Numbered from the stretch's first letter, positions 25,509 through 35,213 are shown. The stretch is 64,000 nt of DNA from Thermosaccharophagus gerlachensis (GCA_041538025.1 JBGOEV010000001.1:1-64000); one strand, 5' to 3'. A program made the numbers and translations. Notes: generated by a model from the sequence alone, not told the origin.

Positions 25509-26396
25509 GTGGCAAGCCCCGATGTTTTGGTCGTCGTAAACCCACTTGCAGGACGAGGTAGAGCTATAAGGCTCGCCGAGGATTTAAAGGTTGAGTTATC
25601 AAAACTTAGCTTGAGCACCATCATAGTTTGGACAGCTGGGCGCGGGCATGCAGAGGAAATTACGAGGCAGTGGATAAAGAGAGGTGTTGGGTGCATTGCT
25701 GTTTGCGGTGGTGATGGAACAGTGAACGAGGTTGTGAATGTGCTCGTTGGTAAAGAAGTGCCAGTGGCAGTTTTACCTGGTGGTAGATGCTGTGACTTTG
25801 CGAGGGCGCTTCGCATGCCAAGATCGCCAAAGTTAATCGCGAACGCAATTGCACGGATGAAGACTTTGCGCGTAGACCTTGGAATGGTTGGGAAAAGGGT
25901 GTTTGCCACTGTGGCAACTCTCGGCTTTGATGCCGAAGTGACGAGGATCGTTTTTGAAGGAAGGTCTAAGTTTCACGGCATGCCAGCTTATGTATTTGCT
26001 GCATTGTGCCTTATGAGTGTATATCGTTTCCCGTATGTGCACATCAAAGCTGACTTCGGTGAATTTGAAGGCAGGATATTGCTTGCAGCTACTGCAAACA
26101 CACCTGCATATGGTGGTGGGTTGCTCATCGCACCAAGAGCGAGCATAACGGATGGCTTGCTAAACATGTGCCTCATAAGAGAGGCACCAAAGCTGTCAAT
26201 CTTCCTTTACCTCCCAACTGTTTTCTTTGGGTTGCATACGATGCATAGCGCTGTCTCAATCCACACATTAAGAGAAGCGAGCATTGATTCACCACAACCG
26301 CTTTGGCTTTACGCTGATGGAGAGCCGATGAGCCTAACTCCAACAGAAATTAAAGTAGTGCCGTCTTCTTTGAATGTCGTAGTGGCGGAAACTTAG
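25509..26396 (+). CDS. Diacylglycerol/lipid kinase-family protein (DagK_cat)
   Basis: The nucleotide-binding signature AVCGGDGTVNEVVN and N-terminal VVVNPLAGRGRA identify the DagK/YegS/sphingosine-kinase fold. The usual GTGNDFAR loop reads GGRCCDFARAL, with Asn replaced by Cys. The C-terminal beta domain includes ANTPAYGGGLLIAP and LYADGEPM. It probably phosphorylates a lipid at the membrane surface. The GTG start is adjacent to the preceding stop, with GAGGTGA 5 nt upstream, so the two genes are coupled. No link to polysaccharide metabolism is obvious. Confidence 0.85.
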   Translation: MASPDVLVVVNPLAGRGRAIRLAEDLKVELSKLSLSTIIVWTAGRGHAEEITRQWIKRGVGCIAVCGGDGTVNEVVNVLVGKEVPVAVLPGGRCCDFARALRMPRSPKLIANAIARMKTLRVDLGMVGKRVFATVATLGFDAEVTRIVFEGRSKFHGMPAYVFAALCLMSVYRFPYVHIKADFGEFEGRILLAATANTPAYGGGLLIAPRASITDGLLNMCLIREAPKLSIFLYLPTVFFGLHTMHSAVSIHTLREASIDSPQPLWLYADGEPMSLTPTEIKVVPSSLNVVVAET

Positions 26397-26433
26397 ACAA
26401 GCGTGTGAAGGATGGACATACTAAACAGGGCGT

Positions 26434-26463
26434 AGCAGTGCGGAGGTCTCCATATATCACTGC
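26434..26463 (+). promoter_or_regulatory. Leader hairpin GCAGTG...CACTGC
   Basis: An inverted repeat GCAGTG (26435-26440)/CACTGC (26458-26463) with a 17-nt loop sits 17 nt before the heparinase-like start. The left arm with its flank, AGCAGTGCGGA, recurs at 41101 with a downstream CACTGCT. It could be an operator or leader structure. Confidence 0.25.
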
Positions 26464-26480
26464 GAGAAGGGGTGGTGAAG

Positions 26481-28322
26481 ATGCAATTGGTGCATGTGTT
26501 AACATCCACCATCGTAATCCTCCAAGCCGGTTTCGCTTTCCCTTCATCCGATGAATGGGAAAAGCACATAAGAAAAGCTCATCCAAGGTTGCTTGTAACG
26601 CACGATGGCTTCAAGGGTGTGAAGGAACTCATAGCTTCGAATACAGCTGTAGCGAAGCTTTATGAAACGGTGAGGACACAAGCGAAACGCATTCTTAACG
26701 AGCCACCCTCGCGATATGAGATACCAGATGGGTTGAGATTGCTCAGCGTAAGCAGGCGAGTCCTCAACCGCATCTATACGCTTGCACTTGTTTACCAAAT
26801 TGATGGCGATGAGAAGTATGCTGAACGTGCTTGGAGTGAACTTGAATCTGCAGCCAACTTCCCCGATTGGAACCCGCGTCATTTCCTTGACACTGCTGAG
26901 ATGACGCATGCCTTCGCTATCGCTTACGACTGGCTTTACAGTTATTGGAGTGACGAGAGGCGCCAGAAATTAATCCAAGCTATTTCGGTCAAAGGGCTTG
27001 AGCCAGCATTAAAGGTTTATCGTGGTGGTGGTTGGTGGTCAAAGGCAAGGCACAATTGGAACCAAGTTTGCAATGGTGGCATTGGAATGGGTTCACTTGC
27101 CATATTTGAAGAAAACCCGAAACTGTGTGGAGAGATACTGACACATGCCCTTAATTCAATCGTGCGTGCTATGAGTGAGTTTGCGCCCGATGGTGCTTGG
27201 GCTGAGGGTCCGGGATACTGGAACTATGCCACCTTTTACAATTGCGTTTTCCTCGCAGCCCTTGAGACGGCTACAGGGACCGACTTTGGGCTCTCAAAGA
27301 TAGAAGGCTTCTCTGAGACAGGGTTCTTCCCGATTTACATTACCGGTCCACTCATGCGGACTTTCAATTTCGCCGATGGAGGTGACGGGACAATAAGAGC
27401 ACCACAGATGTTTTGGCTTGCACGCAAGTTCAACCGTCCAATATATGCATGGTATGCACGCACCACTACTGTTTCGCATCCACTTGACATCATTTGGTTC
27501 AATGAAGGTGGTGGTGACCCGATTGCTGAGAAGCTACCGCTTGATAAATACTTCAGAAAAGTTGAAGTTGCGACTATGCGCACTTCGTGGAACGACAGGG
27601 AAGCAACATTTGTAGCCTTCAAAGCTGGTGACAACAAAGCTAACCACTCAAACTTGGATATAGGCACATTTGTTCTGGACGCACTCGGATATAGGTGGGC
27701 ACTTGATCTTGGTGCAGACAACTACAATCTCCCTGGATACTTTGGTGCGCTAAGGTGGTCATATTACAGGATGCGTGCTGAAGGACACAACACGCTCGTT
27801 ATAAACCCATCTAAGGAGCCCGATCAAGACCCAAGAGCTGCAGCGAAGATAATCCGCTTTTTCTCGGATGCCAATTTGGCTTTCGCCATCGCCGACTTAA
27901 CACCAGCATACTCAGCTCATGCAGTTAGCATCAAAAGAGGCTTAATGCTCTTGCGAGATGCTAATCAAGTTATCATTCAAGACGAGGTGGAGCTAAAGCG
28001 TCCGGGCAGTGTTTATTGGTTTATGCACACACCTGCACAAGTCCAGTTGGACGAGAACGGTGCGACACTTCTGCAGGGCAATGCAAAGCTTTTGTGTCGC
28101 ATAATGACCCCCAACGGTGTAAGGTTTTCGGTGATGGACGCAAAACCACTACCTTCCTCACCTGACCCGGAAGGGCAAAACCGAAACGCAGGTGTGAGGA
28201 AGCTCGTGATCAAGCTTGACGATGTGGATAAGCTTCGCTTGTGCGTTTTACTTATCCCGCTTCGGGAGGGACAAAAACCACCTGCTAAGTTGCCACCAGT
28301 CAAAGCGTTGGATGAGTGGTAA
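26481..28322 (+). CDS. Secreted heparinase II/III-like polysaccharide lyase
   Basis: Starts at ATG 26481 after AAGGGGTGG, with a signal peptide (VLTSTIVILQAGFAFPSS). An N-terminal alpha/alpha toroid (~25-330) carries NWNQVCNGGIGMGSLA and AEGPGYWNYATFYN. A C-terminal Hep_II_III beta-sandwich (~340-600) carries GDNKANHSNLDIGTFVLD and the EGHNTLVINP motif. Such enzymes cleave uronic-acid-containing chains (heparan, alginate and others) by beta-elimination; the exact substrate is unknown. The C-terminus is typical of the family. At 613 residues the length is normal. Confidence 0.87.
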   Translation: MQLVHVLTSTIVILQAGFAFPSSDEWEKHIRKAHPRLLVTHDGFKGVKELIASNTAVAKLYETVRTQAKRILNEPPSRYEIPDGLRLLSVSRRVLNRIYTLALVYQIDGDEKYAERAWSELESAANFPDWNPRHFLDTAEMTHAFAIAYDWLYSYWSDERRQKLIQAISVKGLEPALKVYRGGGWWSKARHNWNQVCNGGIGMGSLAIFEENPKLCGEILTHALNSIVRAMSEFAPDGAWAEGPGYWNYATFYNCVFLAALETATGTDFGLSKIEGFSETGFFPIYITGPLMRTFNFADGGDGTIRAPQMFWLARKFNRPIYAWYARTTTVSHPLDIIWFNEGGGDPIAEKLPLDKYFRKVEVATMRTSWNDREATFVAFKAGDNKANHSNLDIGTFVLDALGYRWALDLGADNYNLPGYFGALRWSYYRMRAEGHNTLVINPSKEPDQDPRAAAKIIRFFSDANLAFAIADLTPAYSAHAVSIKRGLMLLRDANQVIIQDEVELKRPGSVYWFMHTPAQVQLDENGATLLQGNAKLLCRIMTPNGVRFSVMDAKPLPSSPDPEGQNRNAGVRKLVIKLDDVDKLRLCVLLIPLREGQKPPAKLPPVKALDEW

Positions 28323-28366
28323 GGTTGTTTTTGCTGTCACTCATAAAGACTGACTAAATGCGCATG

Positions 28367-29050
28367 CTAAAGCTTTGATGCTGCAGTTTTTGCATTCTTT
28401 ACAAACTCATCCATCAGTTCAAACGCTTTAACACCTCTTGATATCTCAACACCGCTTGAGACATCCACTCCCCAAGGTCTTACGCTGTATATTGCATCTT
28501 GGACATTCTTTGGGTTAAGCCCTCCAGCGAGTATCGTGCGTGCACAAAGCCGTTCAGTGAGGAAGCGTGCGTATCCCCAATGTGACAGCAACCCTGTTCC
28601 ACCGTGTATGCCTTTCGTTGGCATAGCATCAAAAAGTATAACATCTGCCCCAGCTGACACATACTGTTGAGCTATCTTTAGCAAATCTTTTGCCAGCGCC
28701 TCATCAAATGGTGCATCAGGTGGTGGTAGCTTCATCGCTTTCCATATCTCACAAGTTGTTAACTCTTTTAGCTTTCGGATTGCATCGGGCGATTCATCAC
28801 CGTGGAGTTGGATTGCGTGTGGTTGAGCTTTTGAAAAAATTTCAACAAGCCTAACGCAATCCATGTTAACTGTCACGATAACGACAGGTAATTGCGATGT
28901 TCGTGAAAGCCTTACAGCTTCACCTTCACTCACAGAGCGCACAGATGATGGCACTCCAACAACTATTCCAACGAAATCAGCACCGGCTTTTTTCGCTGCA
29001 GCTATGTCTAACTCACTCCTCATGCCACATATCTTTACTGCGATGTCCAT
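28367..29050 (-). CDS. trpF: Phosphoribosylanthranilate isomerase
   Basis: Single-domain TIM barrel for the third step of tryptophan synthesis, Amadori rearrangement of PRA to CdRP. Seen are VKICGMRSELDIAAAKKAGA with the catalytic Cys, HAIQLHGDES, a Asp in DVILFDAMPT, and GLNPKNVQDAI plus GVDVSSGVEISRG. Length 227 is normal. No other trp gene is nearby. It converges with the heparinase-like gene, with a 44-bp gap and no clear terminator, and diverges from the PfkB kinase. Confidence 0.96.
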   Translation of the reverse strand: MDIAVKICGMRSELDIAAAKKAGADFVGIVVGVPSSVRSVSEGEAVRLSRTSQLPVVIVTVNMDCVRLVEIFSKAQPHAIQLHGDESPDAIRKLKELTTCEIWKAMKLPPPDAPFDEALAKDLLKIAQQYVSAGADVILFDAMPTKGIHGGTGLLSHWGYARFLTERLCARTILAGGLNPKNVQDAIYSVRPWGVDVSSGVEISRGVKAFELMDEFVKNAKTAASKL

Positions 29051-29070
29051 AAGCTTACACCTTCGCTATG

Positions 29071-29101
29071 TTGAACTTAGTGGCAGTATCATAGCGATAA
29101 T
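29071..29101 (+). promoter_or_regulatory. Possible promoter for the PfkB/NurA/radical SAM run
   Basis: TTGAAC (29071-29076) and GATAAT (29096-29101) with a 19-nt spacer lie in the 91-bp divergent gap between trpF and the kinase. The spacing is longer than optimal, so this is only a candidate. Confidence 0.3.
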
Positions 29102-29141
29102 GATGACGCGCTGTAGAACGGTTTATGGAGGTGAGCATAAG

Positions 29142-30080
29142 ATGGAGGTTGTTGCTATAGGTGAAATACTCGCTGAGGTGATGCGCCCTAATGTTGATAT
29201 GCCACTTGACCAACCGGGGCAGTTTATTGGTCCGTTTCCGAGCGGTGCGCCAGCCATATTTGCTGATCAAGTTGTTCGCCTCGGGCACAGCGCCGCGATA
29301 GTCGGGGCTGTCGGGAAAGATGACTTCGGCAAATGTATCCTTGAGCGCCTCAACAAGGATGGTGTTGTGACAAAGTATGTCAATGTTGTTGATGGAGTTG
29401 CAACAGGCGTCGCATTCGTCGCATACTTCCGTGACGGTAGCAGGAAGTTCATTTTTCACTTCGGTAACAGTGCTGCTGGCTTCCTCCCAAGCGCTGACGA
29501 AGTTGATTTAACTGGCGTTAAGTTTGTGCACATATGTGGATGCACACTCACTGGCGGAGGTAGGTTGCGCGAAGAATGTTACAAGCTCGTTGAAAGGGCA
29601 GTCAAGCTTGGCATCTCAATCTCATTTGACCCTAACTTGCGCCCAGAATTGCTTTCGGATGTTAGCGCTGTGAGGGAGATTTGCAAACCAGTGTTAAGCC
29701 ACGCAAGTGTTGTTTCAACGGGTTTGGCAGAGCTACTCGCCATAACAAACGAGAGCGATGAGAAGGCAGCATGCGAAAAGTTGCTCAATGAAGGTGTTAG
29801 CATTGTTGCATTAAAGCTTGGCAAGGCAGGCTGTCGCATTTACTCACAAGAGGCTTTCGTTGAGAGTTTGCCGTTTGATGTTGAAGCTGTTGATCCAACT
29901 GGTGCTGGCGATTGTTTTGATGCTGCAGTTGTTGTTGGATTGATTGAAGGAATGCCTCTTGAAGATATTGCTCGTCTTGCAAATGCCTGTGGAGCACTCG
30001 CAACTACGAAGCTTGGTCCAATGGAAGGCACACCATGGAGAAAGGATGTTGAGAGGTTTATCTTGGGCTTTGAGAGGTGA
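29142..30080 (+). CDS. PfkB-family sugar kinase
   Basis: Starts at ATG 29142 after GGAGGTGAG; in-frame codons further upstream run antisense through trpF and are rejected. 312 residues. The substrate-side motif GPFPSGAPAIFADQVVRLG and the ATP-side motif VDPTGAGDCFDAAVVVGL are present. The overall pattern recalls 2-keto-3-deoxygluconate/tagatose-type kinases rather than ribokinase. A KDG role would fit uronate degradation by the lyases upstream, but it is only an inference. Its stop overlaps the region of the NurA-like start. Confidence 0.87.
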   Translation: MEVVAIGEILAEVMRPNVDMPLDQPGQFIGPFPSGAPAIFADQVVRLGHSAAIVGAVGKDDFGKCILERLNKDGVVTKYVNVVDGVATGVAFVAYFRDGSRKFIFHFGNSAAGFLPSADEVDLTGVKFVHICGCTLTGGGRLREECYKLVERAVKLGISISFDPNLRPELLSDVSAVREICKPVLSHASVVSTGLAELLAITNESDEKAACEKLLNEGVSIVALKLGKAGCRIYSQEAFVESLPFDVEAVDPTGAGDCFDAAVVVGLIEGMPLEDIARLANACGALATTKLGPMEGTPWRKDVERFILGFER

Positions 30081-30085
30081 TTAAT

Positions 30086-31261
30086 GTGCTTGACTTCGTC
30101 CAGCTTAGGCGTCAGATGAATGAAATGGTGTTAGAGCAAATAGCACACCATGACGTCATGGCTGAAAGGATAAAAAGAGCTGTAAGTGAATTGAAGTCCT
30201 TTGCACAGAGATGGGAGGATATTCTGAGTAAGGTAAAGTCGAGCAAGACATCTTGGCTTGTTGCATTGCCGACGGGTCGGCTTGATCAAAAACTTGAAGC
30301 GTTATCTACTAAGCGTCCTTTAACAGTTATGGCAAGCGATGGCTCACAGATCTTTCCAGATAGGCATGAAGTAGCGTTATGCTATCTCATCAACATAGGC
30401 TTGGTAGCATTGCATTACGGCACCGGTGAGCCACCCATAATGCAAAGTCACCCGTTGCTCTACTATCGTGAGGAAGACCTTTACGAACAGTGGGGTGGTA
30501 GAAAGGTCCTGCTCAACTACGACATTGTCTCCATCAAACGCCAACTGCTTGAGATTGAGATGCTTGCCGAGCTCGCAAGCTCCTTGGGAGGGCAGCACGA
30601 AAAAGTTGCATTCCTTGATGGTTCCCTCATACTGTGGCGATTGGAAGGTATGCCGGAGGATTTCACAAATGTGATCATCAGGAGGTTGTTAACAGCGCTT
30701 GCTGAGTTCAAGAAGATGGGCATACCAGTCGCTGGTTATATCAGCTCGCCTGGTTCGTGTGATGTTGTGAATATGCTTAAGGTTTGCATCTGTCCTTATG
30801 AATGCCCGAACTGCGACAAATGCGAATCCAAGCGTGAAACTGGCATACCACATTGTGCTTGTATTGATGGCGTTACGGATGCAGCATTGTTTCGACGCAT
30901 CTTGAGAGAAGGCGAGTGGACTGAGCCGTTTCAAAGCACCTCAAAAATACTTGAGCGATATGGTGAACATGCTATCATGTTCTCCTACCTGAATGTTGGT
31001 TATGAGGTTGTTAGGGTTGAGATGCCAATGTGGGTGGCAATGGATAAGTCCATGAAGGAGCTCGTTATGGCTACCGCATATGAACAGGCTATGAAAGGTG
31101 GTGGGTATCCAGTAGTTTTGGCGGAGGCACATGAGCGTGCGCTTATACGAGGTAATGAGCGCGAGCTTTTCTTCAGGATGCTTGAGGAGACTTTCATCCG
31201 TCACAATGTCAGGGTGAGCATGTCCCTGAAGATGCTTGCAAAGCGTATACCACCGATTTGA
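30086..31261 (+). CDS. NurA-domain nuclease-like protein with cysteine cluster
   Basis: NurA is a 5'-3' nuclease that works with the HerA translocase in end resection. The N-terminal acidic motif MASDGSQIFPDRHE and the C-terminal VVLAEAHERALI region match the domain. Residues ~233-260 contain seven cysteines (CICPYECPNCDKC ... HCAC), which suggests a bound Zn or Fe-S centre. GTG 30086 is chosen because GAGGTGA lies 5 nt upstream; GTG 30077 is possible and overlaps the kinase stop. No herA is in the window. The neighbours are a sugar kinase and a radical SAM protein, so genomic context does not support a specific repair operon. Confidence 0.78.
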   Translation: MLDFVQLRRQMNEMVLEQIAHHDVMAERIKRAVSELKSFAQRWEDILSKVKSSKTSWLVALPTGRLDQKLEALSTKRPLTVMASDGSQIFPDRHEVALCYLINIGLVALHYGTGEPPIMQSHPLLYYREEDLYEQWGGRKVLLNYDIVSIKRQLLEIEMLAELASSLGGQHEKVAFLDGSLILWRLEGMPEDFTNVIIRRLLTALAEFKKMGIPVAGYISSPGSCDVVNMLKVCICPYECPNCDKCESKRETGIPHCACIDGVTDAALFRRILREGEWTEPFQSTSKILERYGEHAIMFSYLNVGYEVVRVEMPMWVAMDKSMKELVMATAYEQAMKGGGYPVVLAEAHERALIRGNERELFFRMLEETFIRHNVRVSMSLKMLAKRIPPI

Positions 31262-31296
31262 AACAGCCATCTTACTGCTAAGGTGATGTGGCTAAA

Positions 31297-33924
31297 ATGA
31301 ACTGCAAAGAAACCCACAAGCTCAAAAGCGTGAGTCAAGCGGAGTTGCTTCATAAGTTACATGAGTTCGTTTTTCCAAATGTGCAGAAGGCAGCGAGGTA
31401 TATTGGTGGCGAAGTAAATTGTGTGCTCAAAAGCGACTTCAAATTGCACTTCGCTATCGCTTTCCCCGATGTTTATGAGGTTGGTATGTCAAGCACTGGT
31501 TTGAGCATCATCTATCATGTCCTAAACAGCCTTAACGATGTGCAGGCTGAAAGGGTCTTCTCACCTTGGCATGATATGGAAGCATTGATGAGGGCTCACA
31601 GCCTACCTTTGTATGGCTTGGAAACGTTTACGCCGTTGTGGAAGTTTGACGCTATCGGCTTCTCGCTACCTTATGAATTGCTCGGAACAAACATGCTTCA
31701 GATCCTTGAGCTGTCTGGTATACCATTACTTTCAAGCGAGAGGGGCGATGATGATCCAATAGTTATCGCTGGCGGGTGCGCTGTAGTTAACCCAGAGCCA
31801 TTCGCCGAATTCATTGATGCATTTTGCATTGGTGATGGGGAGGAAGTTGTCGTTGAAGTTGCTCAAACTCTTATCCGGACAAAAGGGATGACGAGAAGAA
31901 AGAGGCTTGAGAAGCTCGCCGAGATTGAGGGCATATATGTGCCATCTTTGTATGAGCTTGAAAGCCTGCATGACGGGACTATTATCGTGAGGGGAGCGGG
32001 AAAGAGTGTGCGAATAAAAAGACGCATAACACAAGACTTGGATGAAGCTCCTTTCCCAACAAAGCCAGTTGTGCCGTGGGTTGAGTTAATACATGACAGA
32101 GCTAATATTGAAGTGTTCAGGGGATGCACGAGAGGATGTAGGTTCTGTCAGGCTGGCATGATCACAAGACCAGTTAGAGAAAGAAGCCTTCAAAAGTTAA
32201 TCGAAAGAGCATGCTCCATTGCGAGACATACAGGATATGACGAGGTAGGCTTACTCTCGCTAAACACATATGACTACAGCGCTATAGGCGAACTCGTTTG
32301 CGGGTTGCTCTTTAATCCGGTTCGCTTGCCACTTTTCCTTTCGCTACCCTCTTCGCGGATGGACAGCTTTGATTTGTCTATTGCTCAGCTGGTGCACGGG
32401 AGTAGAAGGACAGGGTTAACATTCGCCCCAGAGGCTGGCACTGAGAGGTTGAGGCGTGTTATTAACAAGCCAATTAGTGACGAGCAAATCTTTAGCTTAC
32501 TTGATGCCGTTTTCCAAGCTGGTTGGGATACGGTAAAGCTTTATTTCATGATTGGACTGCCAACTGAAAGTGAAGAAGACGTGCTCTCCATAGCTGAGCT
32601 TTGCAATGAGGTTGCAAGGAGGGCACTCTCATCAAACAAGCGTGCGAAGCTCCATATATCAGTCGCAACATTTGTCCCAAAGCCTCATACACCTTTCCAA
32701 TGGGAGAGGCAAATAGGACTTGATGAATCTAAGGCTAAGCAGCGCATGTTGCTCAAGCACATCAGGAGGAGAAACATAACATTGAAGTTCCATGATAATC
32801 GGCTCAGCTTCCTTGAAGGTGTCTTTTGTCGTGGTGATAGAAGGCTTTGTAGCGTCTTGCTTGAAGCCTATCGGCTTGGATGCAGGTTTGATGGTTGGAG
32901 TGAACAATTGAGATGGAATGAGTGGATGCGTTCTTTTGAAGCTATTGGTATTGACCCTCAGCACTATCTCCGTGAGCGCTCACAAGATGAACCACTCCCT
33001 TGGGATCATATTGATGTCCATGTGGATAAGGGTTTCCTTTTGAGCGAGCGTTTGAGGGCTCTTGAAGGTGAGGTAACGCAGGATTGCAGATTTGGAGGAT
33101 GTGTTAAGTGTGGAACGTATGCCGTTGCATCAAAAGCTTGTTCCATAGCTATGCGCTTGCGTGAGCGTATTGAGGGCAAAAGCTTAAATGTGCGAGATTG
33201 GGTCGCTAAGCTTAAAACACGCATGCCAGCAAATCCCGTGCAGCGGATCCGTTTCAGGTGGACTAAACTCGGCAGGCTGCGCTTCCTGTCGCATATTGAG
33301 ATGGTTAAAGCACTGCAGAGGGGTATATTGCGCAGTGGGTTGAAGGTATCGTATTCACGCGGTTTTAATCCTCAACCAAGGTTTTCGTTCGGGATGGCAA
33401 TGCCTGTCGGGATTGAAAGCGTAGCTGAATATGCGGATGTATGGCTTGATGAGTGGGTTCCACCAGATGAGTTCATAAGGGTATGTAATGAGCAGTTGCC
33501 AGATGGATGTAAAGTCCTTGATGCTGTTTCTGTGCCGTTAAATGCGCCTTCGTTTGTGCCATTCATATTTAGCTCTGTCTACGAAGTAAGGCTACCAAGA
33601 GTGCTCGTCAAAAGCGAGCTTTGCCACCTTGAGGAGCTTATAAGTGCAAGCTTGCTAAAGGTGACCTGCGAAACTGGTGCAAGCGATTATATTGCAAGGC
33701 ACAGCATTGAGGTTCATTTAGAAGACGATGAAGTGTTTTTGCGAATTGAACTGCCGGATGGACAAAAAGTTCATTGTCGTCCGATTGACTTCCTCAAGTC
33801 AGCCCTAAGCATAGCTGATGAGGACTTGTGTCTCGTAAAGGTGATTAAGCAAGCCACCTTGTGCAACATTAATGGTATGCTCTTATCGCCCTTTGAAGCT
33901 ATCAAACCTATACCAAGGGAGTGA
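31297..33924 (+). CDS. Radical SAM protein fused to DUF2344 (TIGR03960/TIGR03936 type)
   Basis: The N-terminal ~200 residues resemble a B12-binding-like Rossmann region. The radical SAM Cys motif is GCTRGCRFCQAG (CxxxCxxC, near residue 276), followed by TGYDEVGLLSLNTYDYS and FAPEAGTERLRRVINKPI. From ~645 to the end comes a DUF2344 module (RIRFRWTKLGRLRFLSHIE, SYSRGFNPQPRFSFG). This two-part architecture is widespread in bacteria and is often separate or fused next to rng/rpl genes. A tRNA- or ribosome-related modification has been suggested, but the function is unproven. AAGGTGA is 10 nt before ATG 31297; GTG 31288 is less likely. Confidence 0.88.
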   Translation: MNCKETHKLKSVSQAELLHKLHEFVFPNVQKAARYIGGEVNCVLKSDFKLHFAIAFPDVYEVGMSSTGLSIIYHVLNSLNDVQAERVFSPWHDMEALMRAHSLPLYGLETFTPLWKFDAIGFSLPYELLGTNMLQILELSGIPLLSSERGDDDPIVIAGGCAVVNPEPFAEFIDAFCIGDGEEVVVEVAQTLIRTKGMTRRKRLEKLAEIEGIYVPSLYELESLHDGTIIVRGAGKSVRIKRRITQDLDEAPFPTKPVVPWVELIHDRANIEVFRGCTRGCRFCQAGMITRPVRERSLQKLIERACSIARHTGYDEVGLLSLNTYDYSAIGELVCGLLFNPVRLPLFLSLPSSRMDSFDLSIAQLVHGSRRTGLTFAPEAGTERLRRVINKPISDEQIFSLLDAVFQAGWDTVKLYFMIGLPTESEEDVLSIAELCNEVARRALSSNKRAKLHISVATFVPKPHTPFQWERQIGLDESKAKQRMLLKHIRRRNITLKFHDNRLSFLEGVFCRGDRRLCSVLLEAYRLGCRFDGWSEQLRWNEWMRSFEAIGIDPQHYLRERSQDEPLPWDHIDVHVDKGFLLSERLRALEGEVTQDCRFGGCVKCGTYAVASKACSIAMRLRERIEGKSLNVRDWVAKLKTRMPANPVQRIRFRWTKLGRLRFLSHIEMVKALQRGILRSGLKVSYSRGFNPQPRFSFGMAMPVGIESVAEYADVWLDEWVPPDEFIRVCNEQLPDGCKVLDAVSVPLNAPSFVPFIFSSVYEVRLPRVLVKSELCHLEELISASLLKVTCETGASDYIARHSIEVHLEDDEVFLRIELPDGQKVHCRPIDFLKSALSIADEDLCLVKVIKQATLCNINGMLLSPFEAIKPIPRE

Positions 33925-33948
33925 TAGCATTCGCTGAACTGAAGTTGC

Positions 33949-35121
33949 TCACTCACTTTCTGAGCGTCCACTGGAACGGCGCAGAAATGTCGGTGTGTCT
34001 ATCCCTTCGTCCACCTCTTTGAGGATTTCGTCAATTGAACGAATTGTTGGTCTTGCTTCTTGGCGTGGTGTTTCAACACTGCTTGAAGTTGATACCGGTT
34101 CTCTCCTTTCCCTATGTGGTTGTCTTACGCTTATCTCTTCCGCAGCTTCAACTGGCTTTGTTGGCTCAGTCTTAAAACCTGTTGCAATCAGTGTTACCCT
34201 TATCTCATCGCTCATCCCTTCATCAAGCACCAAGCCCATACGCAGGTCTAAGTCCTCTACACCAGCAGCTTCCCTGATGATGTTAAGCATCTCGTGCAAC
34301 TCAGAAACGGGCATATCCACTGGTGCAACAATGTTGAGCAGTGCTTTCGTTGCGCCTTCAATTGAATACTCAAGGAGCGGGCTTGATATAGCGCTTCTTG
34401 CAGCGTCCCCAGAGCGATCATCGCCTCTACCACTACCAATGCCAATCAGCGCTATACCAGCATTGGAGAGGATGTTCCTTACATCAGCGAAGTCAATGTT
34501 GATATACCCGGGTCTAACTATGAGGTCACTTATGCCTTGAACTGCCATCCTCAGAACTTCATCAACCATCTCAAAAGCATCTTTCAAAGAGAGGCGTCTA
34601 TCAGCAAGCTGCCATATCCTGTCATTCGGTATTGTGATGACAGCGTCCACATATTGCTTGAGCTCTTGGATACCTTCAATGGCTATTCTCATCTTCGCTG
34701 GACCTTCCTCTGTAAAAGGCTTTGTCACGACTGCAACAGTTAGTGCTCCCATCTCACGGGCTATTTGCGCTATCACTGGCGCTGCACCAGTCCCAGTTCC
34801 TCCGCCCATGCCAGCAGCTATGAAAACCATATCTACATGCTCGAGCGCTGAGGCTATGGCATCCCTGTCTGCTTCAGCTGCTTGTTTGCCAATAGCTGGG
34901 TCTCCGCCGGTTCCAAGCCCACCTGTTATGCGCTGTCCTATCTGAACTTTTTTGTGAGCTAATGACTTAGCTAAGTCCTGCGCATCAGTGTTTATAGCTA
35001 TGAATTCAACGCCTTCCAAGTTAGAGGCAATCATATGGTTGAGCGCATTGCCACCACCACCGCCAACCCCCATGACCTTTATGATAGCCCTACTTTTGTA
35101 ATCACCTGTCACCCTCTCCAT
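33949..35121 (-). CDS. ftsZ: Cell division GTPase FtsZ
   Basis: Tubulin-like GTPase forming the division ring. The GTP-binding signature GGGTGTGAAPVIA, the N-terminal VMGVGGGGGNALNHM and the T7-loop NIDFADV are intact. A linker of ~60 residues leads to a C-terminal tail GIDTPTFLRRSS, which resembles the conserved FtsA/ZipA-binding peptide. GGGAGGGATG precedes the ATG. Unlike the usual dcw arrangement, ftsA and ftsQ are not beside it; the upstream genes are dxr and a cytidylate-kinase-like gene. It has its own likely promoter and converges with the radical SAM gene. Confidence 0.97.
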   Translation of the reverse strand: MERVTGDYKSRAIIKVMGVGGGGGNALNHMIASNLEGVEFIAINTDAQDLAKSLAHKKVQIGQRITGGLGTGGDPAIGKQAAEADRDAIASALEHVDMVFIAAGMGGGTGTGAAPVIAQIAREMGALTVAVVTKPFTEEGPAKMRIAIEGIQELKQYVDAVITIPNDRIWQLADRRLSLKDAFEMVDEVLRMAVQGISDLIVRPGYINIDFADVRNILSNAGIALIGIGSGRGDDRSGDAARSAISSPLLEYSIEGATKALLNIVAPVDMPVSELHEMLNIIREAAGVEDLDLRMGLVLDEGMSDEIRVTLIATGFKTEPTKPVEAAEEISVRQPHRERREPVSTSSSVETPRQEARPTIRSIDEILKEVDEGIDTPTFLRRSSGRSESE

Positions 35122-35213
35122 GTTAACATCCCTCCCACTTCTTGAAGCAATACTAAAGGTTTACCACCTGCGTAAAATACCCTTGCTGTGCAACTGCAGT
35201 TAATCTTATTTTC

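Noticed and set aside
28863..29141. Upstream extension of the PfkB kinase over trpF
   Set aside because: The 93 extra codons are antisense to trpF; ATG 29142 has a strong GGAGGTGAG site.
33995..34540. Plus-strand ORF of 181 codons over ftsZ
   Set aside because: Antisense of a well-conserved gene; Ser-rich composition typical of a shadow.
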